From positions 595,001 to 659,000 of the forward strand of contig JAXDDX010000089.1 of the NCBI GenBank assembly GCA_034670405.1: 64,000 nt of DNA, read 5' to 3'. Each line of letters opens with the position of its first letter. The first letter of the stretch is position 1. The notes below the pieces were generated by a model, which was given only the letters and a program-made list of their open reading frames with translations, was not told the DNA's origin and ran no database searches. Positions 1-11,940 of the stretch are shown piece by piece. The translations under genes were made by a program, and so were the position numbers. This DNA comes from Hoplostethus atlanticus. Taxonomy: Eukaryota; Chordata; Actinopteri; Trachichthyiformes; Trachichthyidae.

Positions 1-1130
1 AATTTACAATGTTTGTTAAGATGGCTTTGACTGGGGTGTCCCCCCCCCCCGCGGCTCAGCGTGGGCTCAGACATGTTCCTGCACGGGTACAAATACACCA
101 GGTGGCCGGCGCGTCGCTCACCTCTCCCATCACACGTCACTATTTTCGTCTAATAAAGCAGCAATGAATAGAACGACGCTTTGCTCTCTGGTGGGGCGGC
201 GACTCGCTCGTCCCACTGGCTGGTCCACCGGGGGGGGCCGCCGGATCCAGCCGGGCTTCGATGTCAATGGAGCCCAGGGATGTGCGAGTTTGCCAGGGGG
301 GGTCCTGACCCTCCGACAGTCCAATGGAGTGCATAGATCTGGGGTTAAGTCATCTGGCCTGGCCGGCTGGTCGCTAGCCTCCCTTCTCCCCATAATTACG
401 GCTCAGACGGCCCAACTTTTACTCTCTCCTCCTCTTAAATCATCGATCCATCCCTCAGGCCCGCCACGACCTCTCTGCCCTCAGGCACCCGACGTAACCT
501 TCGCTTATCGGTCTTTTAGAGTCCATCTTTCCGATTGTGCTTGATTTATCGCGCGTAAAGTCGTCACGTGTTAGGATGGGAACTGTTTTGGTCACAGTCT
601 TTCATTAGTAATGTCAGTGGATGTTTACGTATCAGCAAATTTTAGGTTGAAAATATCACATTTTCTATGATATGGGGAGGAGGATCATTTATGAAGAACA
701 TGGAGAACAACAGCTCTGTGTATTCTGTCACAGCAGTGGATGACCGGAGGCGGATTTGTTGTGTTTTTGTCATTTCAGTGATATTCAGCAGCAGGTATTA
801 GACAAGAGAGAAAAGGGAAAGATGACTTGTGACAAATGTGACAAACGCTCAAACTTTTTGAGTTTTTACGAGGTGCCCGGCATGTTTTTTCGAGCAGGTA
901 CAATTACAATTTAGTCAGCAAATTGAATCCGGTCGGCTGCCGACTTACGATTACCATCAAACCCCTTGCATTTAATTTCCATTTAATGCCGTCGACGGAG
1001 CACAAACTTATGCATTCGGGCCAAAGCCATCCAAACCCAAACAGCTTGTTCTCGCTCGGCGGTTTATTTCCGACATCAGACATGCATACGTAAGGACTGC
1101 TGCAGAGCGACCCGGGTAGAGAAAGACAGG
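1..1130. other. gene-free sequence
   Basis: Contains a C-rich tract at 41-50 and otherwise ordinary non-repetitive sequence. An open frame at 164-544 is overlapped by open frames on the other strand and shows no domain. I see nothing else. Confidence 0.5.
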
Positions 1131-1138
1131 TGACGACG

Positions 1139-1245
1139 GAGAGAGAGAGAGAGAGAGAGAGTGAGGGAAAACAAGAGAACACCAGCAGAGGAGAGGAAAA
1201 ACAATGGATAAACCAAAAGAAAGCGAGCAAAGGAGAGAGAAATCA

Positions 1246-1284
<39 letters not shown>
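1139..1284. repeat. two (GA)n tracts
   Basis: GA runs at about 1139-1161 and 1249-1284, separated by purine-rich sequence. They create artefactual Arg-Glu and Ser-Leu open frames. Confidence 0.93.
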
Positions 1285-1286
<2 letters not shown>

Positions 1287-1381
1287 AGAATGGCTCCTGT
1301 CAGCCGAGGCCCTCTGCAGTGTAACACTAACTGTAGCGACAGGCTGATGAGTCAGTGTCTGTTTAAATGGCAGCTTGTCAG

Positions 1382-1400
1382 CCCCCCCCCCCCCCCCCCC
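1382..1400. repeat. C19 homopolymer
   Basis: Nineteen consecutive C residues. Comparable runs of 20 G at 9067-9086 and 19 G at 32559-32577 occur in this block. Confidence 0.9.
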
Positions 1401-1539
1401 AGCTCGGGAAGGTGGGCCGCCGACCTGTCAGGGCCCCCGCCACATTAACCGGCTGACCCTATCATCCTTAACATTGCTCCGCCACCGAGCCGGCTGTCAC
1501 TAGCTCTGCCATTCGGCTTTCCAGAGATCTGCCAGAGAG

Positions 1540-1850
1540 GGCAGGCACAGCCACCTCTTAGTGTTGTTTATTGATTTCTGACCCGCCGCTTAATAGTTTT
1601 CCCAGTCCCCCTGAATGGCTTTTGTAAGCAATAGGGTTTGTACATCTCGCCGATCAATACCTTTTATATTTACAATAAAATTGAAACGGCTTCTTGGTGG
1701 GGCTCGCGGCGCTCTCGGCATTTGTCATCCTTCTGCAAGGGAAAACTATGTCATTATCTGAATTAAAACATTTATTTCTGATTAAGAGAGTGTCCTATCT
1801 CATTAATTTCCCCCTTTCCAATACGAGGGGAATGGAATCCTATTGATTTT
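1540..1850. promoter_or_regulatory. candidate conserved non-coding element
   Basis: Repeat-free island with AT-rich regulatory-type words (TTGTTTATTGATTTCTGA, CGATCAATACC, CATTTATTTCTGATTAAG) and no reading frame. Identified by texture only; conservation was not tested. Confidence 0.25.
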
Positions 1851-2077
1851 TACACTTTTTACACGTCTCCACTACTGGCAAGATAATTGAGAAGTTAGCC
1901 AGAATAAATGAAGTTTCTAGTCCTGCAGGGCAGCCAATACCTTGGAAATGTGAGGTGTTTTTGTGGGAGCAGGCCTTTAATTTTGTGCCAGCAGAAGACA
2001 AGGGGACTGAACAAATTGGATTAAGGCTGGGGATGGGGGGCCCGGGGGCCTGGGGAGGTGAGGGGGGGGCGGGGGGT

Positions 2078-2104
2078 TGTGTGTGTGTGTGTGTGTGTGT
2101 GTGT
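2078..2104. repeat. (TG)n microsatellite
   Basis: Twenty-seven bases of TG after a G-rich stretch. Confidence 0.92.
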
Positions 2105-2199
2105 TCTCTTGGCATCTCAGCATTAATAAGACTGCCCAGTTTTTACACCCGCACTCCCTCCACACGGACAGACAACACAGGAAGCGCAGATTAAAGCAT

Positions 2200-2660
2200 C
2201 CTAAGGCTGTTAATGATAAGTTGCCTCCCCCAGCTTATTGTTGGGGAAGAATTGAAAGACAGTAATCAATGGTTGAACCAGACCTCTCAACGCAGCGGGG
2301 CCTCATTGATTAAGCATTATCAAATTAATGAGATCGAATTAAGTCGGGGGGGCTTTTATTTTTTCACGCCGCAAGAAACCTTGCAGGCCCGCTGAGAGAT
2401 ATATAATTTTGCTTTGGCAAATATAAAGCTGCAGGGCTCCATTTAACTAACTGATTGTCTTGAAATGAATGAAGACACATTTGGTGTTTGATTTGTTGGT
2501 AAATGAATTAAACTAAGTAATCAAATAGGGCAATTGAAAAGGTGATACTAAAATTGATCCTGAAAATTGAATTAACCTTTTAGGGAAATAGTTCTGAAAT
2601 AGTTACAATGTAAAATATTATTTATTTTATTTATTATAAACCATGTTGAATGAAAAAAAA
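2200..2660. promoter_or_regulatory. candidate conserved non-coding element
   Basis: Contains CTCATTGATTAAGC, TCAAATTAATGAGATCG and AATTAAG, dense homeodomain/POU-like words in single-copy sequence between repeat-rich flanks. Inference from composition only. Confidence 0.28.
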
Positions 2661-5400
2661 GTCCTATTTCCTGTCAGATACAGATGAGAGAGAGACTTGA
2701 AATATGGTTAAATGTTGTTCGCTCGCGGTGGCATGACCGGTGTGCAGATTTTGAGAAGGCAGGGCCGCGTGGTCATCTCCAGTTTGCACAAGCACCAGCG
2801 CGGCTGATACAGGGGTCGTGAGAGGGGTGACTGAGCACAGCGGTAGGACCTCACAAACACTGAGAGAGGCCGGCGCCGGCCTGCCTCTGATGCTGCCCGA
2901 TCTTGCTTCGGGGACTGAGAGAAAATGTTGTCGGACTCGGAGAGGGCATCGTCCATCACAGCCCCAGTCCACCTGTCAGCCAGCTGATTGTGTGAGAAAA
3001 GAGAGAGAGTGAAAGAGAGAGAGAGAAGCCCCTGAGTCCATCCAGCAGGCAATTGTAAGAGTAGGGGCAAGAGAGAGAGAGAGAGAGAGAAAGAGGTAGA
3101 GATATGGAGAGAGTACAGCCCCTGCATCCATCCGCTGACTTCCTGCCATGGGGCCCCTGAGCAGTTGCCCTCATCTGCTCCATCCCTCCATTCTCCAACC
3201 AGGTCTACCTACCTCTCCCCCCCCCAACGCCCCTTCAAGAATCCATCCCTCTTTCCCCTCGATCACTATATCCCTCCATCCTTTGGCCCCTCTCTCTCTC
3301 TCTCCATCACCCCTCCTCCGCGGACAGCTGAATGTGAGGCTGATAGGCCGTGGAGTGAGCGGGGCAGCTGCCAGCGCCCTGTAGCAGAACTACCTCTGAC
3401 AGGCTACTAATTCAACCAGCAGCAGAGCAGACCTCAACCAAACACTCAGATTGGGGGTCCAGGGAGAGAAAAGTTTAGAGAATGGGGGGATGAACTAAGA
3501 AAGAGGGAGAGTTTAGCAGGGGCGGGTAAGGCTAGGTTGAGAGAGGAAGCTCCGACGAGGGAGCTTTAGCGGGGGAGGGTGAAATAGTATTTTCGTGATC
3601 TGCTGTCTGATTATTAGGGGAGCGTGATGTTCAATCGGTTGAGAAAGGGTTTCGCGTCTCATCGTGATCGCATGCAAGCTGCGGAAAGTTCTGGGATGTC
3701 TCATAAAAGGGACGTAACTGGAGGCTAAGCTGCATCACGCCACTAAATTCTGTAGAAAGAAGCACAAATGTCATAAAACAACCTATACAAGGAAGCCAGT
3801 TCATGCTGAGGTGGAGGATTAATGCCTAACTTCTCTGTAAATGTATGTACCATGTAAATAAATAAATAAAAACCCTGCATGGACAGATGGCTGCAGAGCC
3901 AGAACTATTATATGCCTCCAACGCAACAGGCCCGACATTAAAAAAGAAAAACCCACCACGCCACTTCTTTCCATTTGTTTATCTGTATAAACGTACTCAC
4001 GGCCGGCCGGGAGCAGTGTTCAATGAACAGCTTAATTTGCGGATGCATTTCCACGCCGAGAGTAATCTAAGGAGGGATGCAGAAAGGTTGGGTACATTCA
4101 TCACAAACGGCGAGCTTAACATAAGTGAAAAATTACAGGATTCCCAATGACCTTCCAACCAATCAGGCCTGGTAATTACACTCATTCATTACGAAAGGAA
4201 AGGGAGAGATGGAGGAATACAGAGATGACCCTTCAGGACAACAAAAATGTTTATAGATGGGAACCAAAGAGGAACATGCTAATGGCTCGGCTATCTGGCT
4301 GGGTGGCCCCGAGACCGCCGAGTTTCATCTTTACCGTAGCACAAGGAGAATGCCGCGATATACCGAGAAGGGCCTAACGAAATTCGACGTAAATTTTTGT
4401 TTTCCGTGCATCGTGCTTTAATTGTTTGTTTGCCTTGTTTTTTTGTGCACGTGAGCAATCCTTTGACGTTGAACCTTTTGATTTCTTCGTGCAGAAGGTA
4501 CATGTTTTCTAACCATTTGGCCTTTCGTGCACTCGTGTTGTTGTCGTTATCAGAGCTTTCTAACACATCAGACTATGTTGCAGTTTGTATGTACCGTGCT
4601 TTGCAACCTTTTCTGTTTGTGCAGGGTTTTTTTTTTGCTAATAACTAAAATATCCCAGCATGTAGAATCCGTACTGATGCTACGTTGCTTTGCTATCACG
4701 CGTTCCTGTGCGACATTGACCTTTTTGATTCAGTTTCTCAGAGGATTTGTGCTGTTTTAGCAGGGCAGCCTTACAGGTCAGCCCGTATGGTGATACATGA
4801 TTACAAGAGAAAAGCATCATTACAAGCAATATGTTTTTTTTAGCATTTTGTCAAGTTAACTAGAACCCTTTGCTCACTCATTTAATAAGTGCATTTGATG
4901 TGTCGGTTGCTTCACCAGGCCGTGATTAGGTGTCAGTCCCATAGACCCACATCATTCCATGTGTATTTACATTCAACACAACATAATTTCGTCCTGTATT
5001 TTGCTCGGCTGATGGCGAAAGCGTCGAGGGGTCATTTCCCACGCTTTCTTTAAATCGCATCGCTATCGCGGCGTAAATAGCACGAGGCTCCCGGCGTTGA
5101 ACTTTCCGATCCGTTCCATTTCCCCAGAAGACGGTACCCGACCGCTCTCCTCCGATTATGCAGATGTTATTACTTTTTTTTCCCCTCCCTCCTCCTCCTC
5201 GTCGATATGTGTTTAGGTGTCATTTTGCGGTGGATGATGTTCTCATTGCTCAGTTTACCGCGCCCGTAATAAGATCACCTGTGGTATGAATACATTTTCC
5301 CACTCTGCTCGTGTATTTGGATTCGCAGGGTAAATGAGTTTCTCCCAGACTTGGGGGCGAGCGAGAGAGAGACACGGCGAGAGAGAACACATCAAGCATG
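2660..5400. other. gene-free sequence
   Basis: Purine-rich GA stretches at 2998-3105, pyrimidine-rich stretches at 3175-3310, then single-copy sequence. A short island near 3990-4180 (TTAATTTGCGGATGCATTTC) looks quiet and could be regulatory. No gene is supported. Confidence 0.45.
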
Positions 5401-5477
5401 TTCTCAGATTCACTTTAGAGCTTGACACCTCGGCGCTCGGTCAGTAAATGGCTTTTCTACGGGAGGAGGTGGGATGG

Positions 5478-5480
<3 letters not shown>

Positions 5481-5520
<40 letters not shown>

Positions 5521-5574
5521 CAATATCTGTGTGTGTGGCTGAGTGTACTGTGTGTGCGTGTGTGTGTGTGTGTT
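5481..5574. repeat. (GT)n microsatellite cluster
   Basis: Thirty-seven bases of GT (5481-5517) followed by interrupted GT/GC repeats to about 5574. Confidence 0.93.
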
Positions 5575-7480
5575 GTTCGTATTTGCGTCCATGTTTGCGT
5601 GCGTGCGCGTTGGACCGCCGCGTCTACGTCCACCCCCCCCCCACCCCCCTCTTTGTATTCCGCCCCGCTACCCGGCCGCGGGCCTCAGCTGTCATTATTC
5701 CCTGTCCATCCGCCGAGAAGTTATAGTTGGCAAAAAACCCATCAGGTGGGCAGGACAACGGATAATTGAGGTGATGATCGGAGCTGTTCAAAGACAATTG
5801 ATAGTGATGGAGACAGGGGGAGCGGGGGGCCCCCGTTTGGAGCCGAGCCGGGCCGGACGAAGCTCTCCGGGGGGCCCGGGGAGCGCCGGACAGAATGTGG
5901 AATAACACATAGCCGAGCTGCTGCTGCTCCTGTAGCACGCAAAAGTGTAAACTCCAATATTTTATTAGGTTTTCTGTTTGGTTTTTTTCCCACTTCTACA
6001 CAGGGATCTGATGCCAGGGCTAATAAGACCCCCTTGAGGAGAACAATGCAGCTACCAACTGAAAAAATAGGCTGTTTTATGCTTAATTCCTGGAAAAAAA
6101 ATATTTCAAAATAATAATCCATGCTTTTATCACATAAATAAATGTTTTGCTACTCTATCGCCAAATGATGTAACACAGTAGAGCTTCATCCTCTGCCCAG
6201 TTCATAAAAAGCTTTTCCATTTGCTCTTCTAAACACCAGGTAGGTCTTTCCCAGAAAAAATGACACACAGGAAGTGATGCGTTTTACGTTTCCGGTTTGT
6301 TTGGGATGAACAGAACTGGGTAGTTAGCACGAGCAGCGATAGCCACCATGACTGGAAACACAAAGGAAATAGTGCTACCTCCAGAAACTTCATCAACGGA
6401 AAGGAATCTCACAGATTACCACTTTAAGATACAGGTTTTTCCTCCCGACAACAGGCCCCAGGACCACCGCATGCAGCTTTAATAGCCACAAATCCACCCC
6501 GCCCCTTCGCCAACCCCCCCGCCTCGGTCGCACGGCAACATATTGAACCAGGGGAGGAAGCCATGACCTGAACATCATATTTCCACCTGCTCCCATCCGA
6601 GTGACAAGTTGCCAAACTTCAAAATCCCCCAGAAAACCCAGTTAAGGCAAAGCAAGTTGTAAGGGCGTTTTTCATAAGCCGAGGGACAAGGGGGAACAAA
6701 TGGAGGTTATTACTTTCTTCCATTCCAAATAGCCCCCCGACCCCCACCCCTCCCCCGTCTGGCTGAAATGGGCCTGGCAAAAAAAATGTCTTTATATCTC
6801 ACATCCATACCTGACATTACACCCCTGGATTTTCTATTACCCGCTGGAATTTTTTTTTTGTTCTTTTTTTTTTTCTCATTCCCATTTTTCTTTTTCCCCG
6901 CCACGCAAATGTTATCACCTGAATGTCGTCAGCGGTGTACGTATAAAATCGTCTCGGGATGTTAACGCGCCGGTTGATTGAGTCGTTTTCGGGGAAAGCG
7001 CATTTTTGCAAAGTCCTTGGACGTCTTTGCTGGAAACTTTGGATTCTGCCAGCAAACCCTCCGCCCCCCCCCCCCCCACTCGCCCCCCCCCCCCCGTGCG
7101 TTCCGAGCGCGTTGTTTTTCCTCGGCTTGCATGCGGGCGGCGTGTTTCTAGGAATCGATGGGTGGTTGGAGTCCAAGTCCGCCATATCAATAACTCACTC
7201 ACACACACACTCACGCTGCTTTTACGTTGCAGAGACATTGTATCAATAACTCTCTCGTTCGTACAATGATATACACACACACACACACACACTGTCACAC
7301 ACACACACTGTCACACAGCGACACTGTATCGATAACTCAATATTGCGGGTGTCAGAGGAGCCGCGGGGTGCCGTGCCCTCTGAGCGGCGTGGAGGGAGCA
7401 GGTTGGCAGCAGAGGACGGGGAGCGACACCCTGACAAGGCCGTCACACCTTTCAATACCTCCACTCCCCCTGTCATTAGG

Positions 7481-7520
<40 letters not shown>

Positions 7521-7589
7521 ACCTACAGTCATGTGTGTTGGGAACTCCTGGCTTGAGCCGGCACCCCATAGTCACCGTCAGCAACAATC

Positions 7590-7625
<36 letters not shown>

Positions 7626-8350
7626 CTCCTCTCAAAATTCTGCCGACGACACGTTAAAGCAGGTTGATCTGGGAGGGTGACCCACCCTAAACCCCCCCTC
7701 CCCACAGTAGTCCCTGCCATGCTCCAGCACCCCCCCCACCTTCCTCCACCCCAGGTCCTGCGTATTGACCCAAGCTGTCACCCTGGCCTGCACCCCTGAC
7801 CCCCCTCGGCGGCAGGGGAATCCATGGCGGGGGCCGAAGGTTCAAATGATTTTCCTCCACCTCCCACCGTCCTGTTTTCCCAGTGAGCTGATTGCTAATG
7901 ACAACATTGGAAAAGGGCATGATGGAGATTCCACAAACAATTTGCCCCTCGGATTTGCGAGCCCAAATATCACGCGGTTGGCAGGGTAACGTCAAAACAG
8001 GGACGAACAAACATTTTGGGGGCGCGTTATAAAGGCCGTCTATAAAACCAACCCCGGTTCGCGATGAAAGCGTCTCTCGGCGGGCCTCACACTCACGAGC
8101 CGTCTGGACATAAAAAGACTCTTAGTGAATAATTAAAGGAGGAAGAAACTTTATCTTCTTGTTCGCTCATGATGAGAATCGTGCCGATGCTAAGCTGCTG
8201 CAGTGAGAAGCGATAGCGCTGAAAGGGTCAATAAAATCTACACAAAGAAGTTGATGAAATCTGCTTCAGAAGTTTTTTAAAAAAGGACTAAAACAAGAAA
8301 CTCTCTTCAACGATAATAAAACACCCTCCCCGCCCGTCTTTTCCCTCCTA
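5575..8350. other. gene-free, C- and T-homopolymer-rich sequence
   Basis: C runs at 5632-5648, 7063-7077 and 7082-7094, T-rich runs near 6849-6895, and the microsatellite cluster at 7.2-7.6 kb. Open frames here all run through these tracts. No gene is supported. Confidence 0.45.
7199..7622. repeat. cluster of CA and TG microsatellites
   Basis: CA-rich stretches at 7199-7213, 7273-7292 and 7593-7621 surround a TG run at 7482-7519. The opposite polarities could allow the arms to pair. Confidence 0.92.
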
Positions 8351-8575
8351 CACCTCCAGGATTAATGCTTATGTAAGTGTCTCTCCCATCGAAGCATCTC
8401 AGCGCAACCAATAACATCCCGGCAAATATCCCAAAAGGATCCCCAGAGCAGCCCTGATGCTCCTCCATTACCGGCCCGGTAATACCTGCCTGAGATATAT
8501 GTATTTATGTGGCAGGAAATAACATTAGAGCAAATTGCCATAACAACTTGATAAATCGGGGGAAGGCGTAGGCTG
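8350..8575. promoter_or_regulatory. candidate conserved non-coding element
   Basis: Single-copy sequence with GGATTAATGCTTATGTAAG, GCAACCAATAACATCCCGG, CCGGCCCGGTAATACC and GGCAGGAAATAACATTAG, abutting GA and CA repeats. Texture resembles a vertebrate developmental enhancer; conservation not tested. Confidence 0.28.
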
Positions 8576-8768
8576 GCGGGTTCGGGCGAGGGAGAGAGAG
8601 AAGGAGAGAGAGAGAGAGAGAGGCAGAGCCAAGGTGGCGGTTGATGCTGATGAGAGGTATCCGGGGCGGCATCCATCGCCACAGCAACGCCATACATCGT
8701 CGGGGGAAAATGGGCTCTGCCCCGGTTCGCCAGATCGGGCAGCGTGTGTGCAATACACCCCCCTCCCC

Positions 8769-8769
<1 letters not shown>

Positions 8770-8808
<39 letters not shown>
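8770..8808. repeat. (CA)n microsatellite
   Basis: Thirty-nine bases of CA. A GA-rich tract lies about 150 bp before it (8590-8622). Confidence 0.95.
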
Positions 8809-8809
<1 letters not shown>

Positions 8810-9066
8810 TCATGCATCTTAACGGAAATGCTGCAGTTCCAAACCCCCCCCGTGTAGAAAAACGGGGGCGATCTCCCCATTAATCAAAAGTTACAAACAG
8901 ACTTTGCCGTGTCATAACTCTTGCGGTGGGCTTTTCCGTTGATTGATTCCTATACACACATACTGTCGGATTACCATAATGTGTTCTGGTGGCGAAAATT
9001 CCGGCGGCGGGGGCGAGCGGGGCGGGGGGAGGTGGCGAGGCGGAGGGGGGTCGGGTTTGAGGAGGT

Positions 9067-9086
9067 GGGGGGGGGGGGGGGGGGGG
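9067..9086. repeat. G20 homopolymer
   Basis: Twenty consecutive G residues in a G-rich region (9000-9090) able to form G-quadruplex structures. Confidence 0.9.
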
Positions 9087-9179
9087 TTGTTGCGAAAGCG
9101 AGCGGGGAAGTAAATAACAAATGGCCCGGACCCCACCTCATCCGGAGTGATTTCAATCCAATGTTCCATCATAGCTAGT

Positions 9180-10000
9180 GGGGAGAGCAGAGAGCGTTCG
9201 GGGGGTTTGGGCTATCAATTACAGATATGTGTAGGCAGGCAGACACCATCATTCCGCTGATTGTCACCAGTCCACCGCAGTGACATCAGGAAGTGATCCA
9301 TCAGTCTATTTCCTGTGACACGCGGAGAAAGATGACATAAGGGGGCCCGTGGAATTGTGTGTGGGGGGGGGGGCTGGGGGGGGGTCCTGTAGGTCGGGGG
9401 GCTCTTTAACATGCTTGGGGGGCCACACACATTCTAATGCAGACATTTAACCTCTCCGCTTCAGCCATTTCTCTTGGCTGACTCGGCCCATTTATTCATT
9501 TCGACCAGCGAGCTCGGCTGTTGATTAAACTCCCCGCACTATTTGTTCACCAACATGTCGAAAGATGTGCCATGGACGGTATCCGTGGCATCATAAATAC
9601 TAAAAGTTGCCCTTCAAAAGAAGCCCCAAACAAATCCTTGAGTAGAAAAAAAATATATATTCCATTAACATCCATGTAAGTTTCAAAACATATATTACTG
9701 GTTTGATTATTACTATTATCATAACATGAGACAGGAAATATGATGCATTAAAACAAATGAATGTAACATTACAATGACAATAATACTGACAACTCTACTA
9801 AAGCAGCATTAAAGGCTACATGGGCTATTTATACACCAACCTCAGGCTATTTATTAGTCAAGGTAATTCCACTGTGACGTTGTTGTGTAACTCCAGAGGG
9901 ATGTGTAAAGGTGGTAGTGTAGTGTCATCTTCAGTTATTCTCTATGGGTGCAGGTGAATTCACTGTACTGTCAGTAGCATCCGTACATACAGCAGAAGGG
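9180..10000. other. gene-free sequence
   Basis: A possible quiet island at about 9430-9600 (CATTTATTCATTTCG, CTGTTGATTAAACTCC), then AT-rich unremarkable sequence leading into the minisatellite. Confidence 0.4.
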
Positions 10001-10004
10001 GGAA

Positions 10005-10415
10005 CCAATGTATAGCATATCACTAGCATTTAACAAGTAGTACAATACAATACAATACAATGAAGAATGTATAGCATATCACTAGCATTTAACAAGTAGT
10101 ACAATACAATACAATACAATGCAGAATGTATAGCATATTACTAGCATTTAACAAGTAGTACAATACAATACAATACAATGAAGAATGTATAGCATATCAC
10201 TAGCATTTAACAAGTAATACAATACAATACAATACAATGAAGAATGTATAGCATATCACTAGCATTTAACAAGTAGTACAATACAATACAATACAATGCA
10301 GAATGTATAGCATATTACTAGCATTTAACAAGTACAATACAATACAATACAATGCAGAATGTATAGCATATCACTAGCATTTAACAAGTAGTACAATACA
10401 ATACAATATGAAGAA
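10005..10415. repeat. 59-bp minisatellite, about seven copies
   Basis: Unit starts TGTATAGCATATCACTAGC and contains TTTAACAAGTAGTACAATAC followed by extra ACAAT pentamers. Successive TATAGCATAT sites at 10011, 10070, 10129, 10188, 10247, 10306 and 10362 give five 59-bp steps and one of 56 bp. Variants (ATCAC/ATTAC and GAAG/GCAG) recur with a three-unit period. It directly abuts the trinucleotide tract. Confidence 0.95.
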
Positions 10416-10435
10416 CAACAGCATTATTGACAACA

Positions 10436-10783
10436 AAATACTACTACTACTATTACTACTGTTAGTTCTACTACTACTACTACTACTACTACTACTATTG
10501 CTACTATTACTACTTCTACTACTAGTACTGCTACTATTACTGATACTACCTTTAGTACTATTACTACTATTACTACTGCTACTACTACTATTACTACTAC
10601 TACTACTACTGCTACTACTACTATTACTACTGCTACTACTACTACTATTATTACTGCTACTATTACTATTACTAATATTACTGCTACTATTACTACTACT
10701 ACTATTACTACCACTATGACTACCACTATTATTACTGCTACTATTACTATTACTAATATTACTGCTACTATTACTACTACTAT

Positions 10784-10815
<32 letters not shown>

Positions 10816-10816
10816 T

Positions 10817-10851
<35 letters not shown>

Positions 10852-10908
10852 TTACTACTACTACTACTATAACTACTACTACTATCATTACTTCTACCAC
10901 TAATAATA
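10436..10908. repeat. (CTA/TTA)n trinucleotide tract, about 470 bp
   Basis: Nearly pure 3-bp periodicity of CTA, TTA and occasional CTG. It is open in several frames and gives artefactual poly-Leu, poly-Thr, poly-Ser/Asn and poly-Val peptides. An internal block beginning ATTATTACTGCTACTATTAC occurs at 10647 and again at 10728, an 81-bp (27-triplet) duplication. Confidence 0.95.
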
Positions 10909-10983
10909 AGGATATAAATGCCTAGCAGGGTGTCCATGTTCTCTCGGTGCTGTTCCACCCCTGCTGACTGAACCCAGAGGAGA

Positions 10984-11029
10984 CAGTAGTAACAGTAGTA
11001 ATAGTAGTAACAGTAGTAACAGTAGTAAA
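10984..11029. repeat. complementary (AGTAAC/AGTAAT)n tract
   Basis: A run of AGTAGTAACAGTAGTAATAG type, the reverse complement of the preceding CTA/TTA tract, lying 75 bp after it. The two could pair as a hairpin. Confidence 0.9.
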
Positions 11030-11235
11030 TGCTGTGTGCCTCGTGTCTCACAGGTCATCCTTCCTCAGAGATTCATACCAAGCTGGCAGTAAGCACAGAT
11101 GATACCAGCAGGCCAAACTTTATTCCTCCCTGTTGCAATTGCATCTCCGGCGGTGACTCTATCAATCTGGTGGTGGTTGGGAAGATTGCCTAATCCGGTG
11201 GCCAAGGGACTCTTATCATCAGTCTGCCTCTCCAT

Positions 11236-11237
11236 TG

Positions 11238-11275
<38 letters not shown>
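11236..11275. repeat. (GT)n microsatellite
   Basis: About 40 bases of GT with one CG interruption. Confidence 0.93.
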
Positions 11276-11276
<1 letters not shown>

Positions 11277-11689
11277 TTTGTGTGCGTCTGACCAGCCAGA
11301 GCCTCATTGGTGGCAAATGCATGCTCCTGCTCCTCTGCTTAACATTATCGGCCTCATCTGTAAACACAGTCATCCATCAGGCGCCGGCCCCCTACTTATC
11401 CAAACAGATAAAGAAGGTGTATGTTCTGATAATTTGCCCTCATCTCCGAGAGAGGAAATAATAATAATCTCCCCTTGATGTACAGTTGCCCCCTCCTCCT
11501 GCTCTCTTTTTTTCTTCTCCACTTTCATTCTCTCTTCTCTAATGCTCCTCTCTCACTTCATTCTCTTGCTCTCCCATTCCCATCTTCCCTCGTTATCCAT
11601 CCGTTCACCTCGCTACCTCCCCCTCCTCCAACAGCATCCCCCCCCTCCCACCCCCACCCCGGTGTTGTAGGAGAGGAGTCAGTGATAAT

Positions 11690-11905
11690 GGGCTTGTGGA
11701 TAGTGTATTAATGAAGCGGCCTAATTTGACACCTCGCCACAGTGTAATGGATTAAAACACGGCGCCGCCATCCGTCTGCCAGCCACAAATAAAACCACGC
11801 AGTGTAAATATTGTAATTCACATGTGCGATAAGAGGCACGGCGCCGCCTCTCGCCTGGCTGATAATAATCTTAACCTGCTGCTGCCTCGCAGATTGGAAA
11901 AATCT
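11690..11905. promoter_or_regulatory. candidate conserved non-coding element
   Basis: Includes GTATTAATGAAGCGGCC, AGTGTAATGGATTAAAAC, the repeated ACGGCGCCGCC (11759 and 11838) and TAATAATCTTAACCTG. Single-copy, no reading frame, mixes GC palindromes with homeodomain-type words. Confidence 0.3.
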
Positions 11906-11906
11906 G

Positions 11907-11910
<4 letters not shown>

Positions 11911-11938
<28 letters not shown>
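11911..11938. repeat. (TG)14 microsatellite
   Basis: Twenty-eight uninterrupted bases of TG. Confidence 0.95.

Positions 11939-11940
<2 letters not shown>

Noticed and set aside
164-544. A 126-residue plus-strand frame near the start
   Set aside because: Open frames overlap on the other strand, the composition is GC-driven, and nothing is recognisable.
8362-8880. A 172-residue minus-strand frame
   Set aside because: It runs through CA and GA repeats (Cys/Val and Ser/Leu stretches) and has no recognisable fold or splice support.
10005-10415. Regular repeats as a possible CRISPR array
   Set aside because: The copies are directly adjacent with no unique spacers, and the genome is a vertebrate. 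It is a minisatellite.
10374-11051. A 225-residue Ser/Asn-rich frame on the minus strand, with poly-Leu, poly-Thr and poly-Val frames in the same place
   Set aside because: It is a by-product of the trinucleotide tract. Several frames are open at once and there is no non-repetitive coding sequence.
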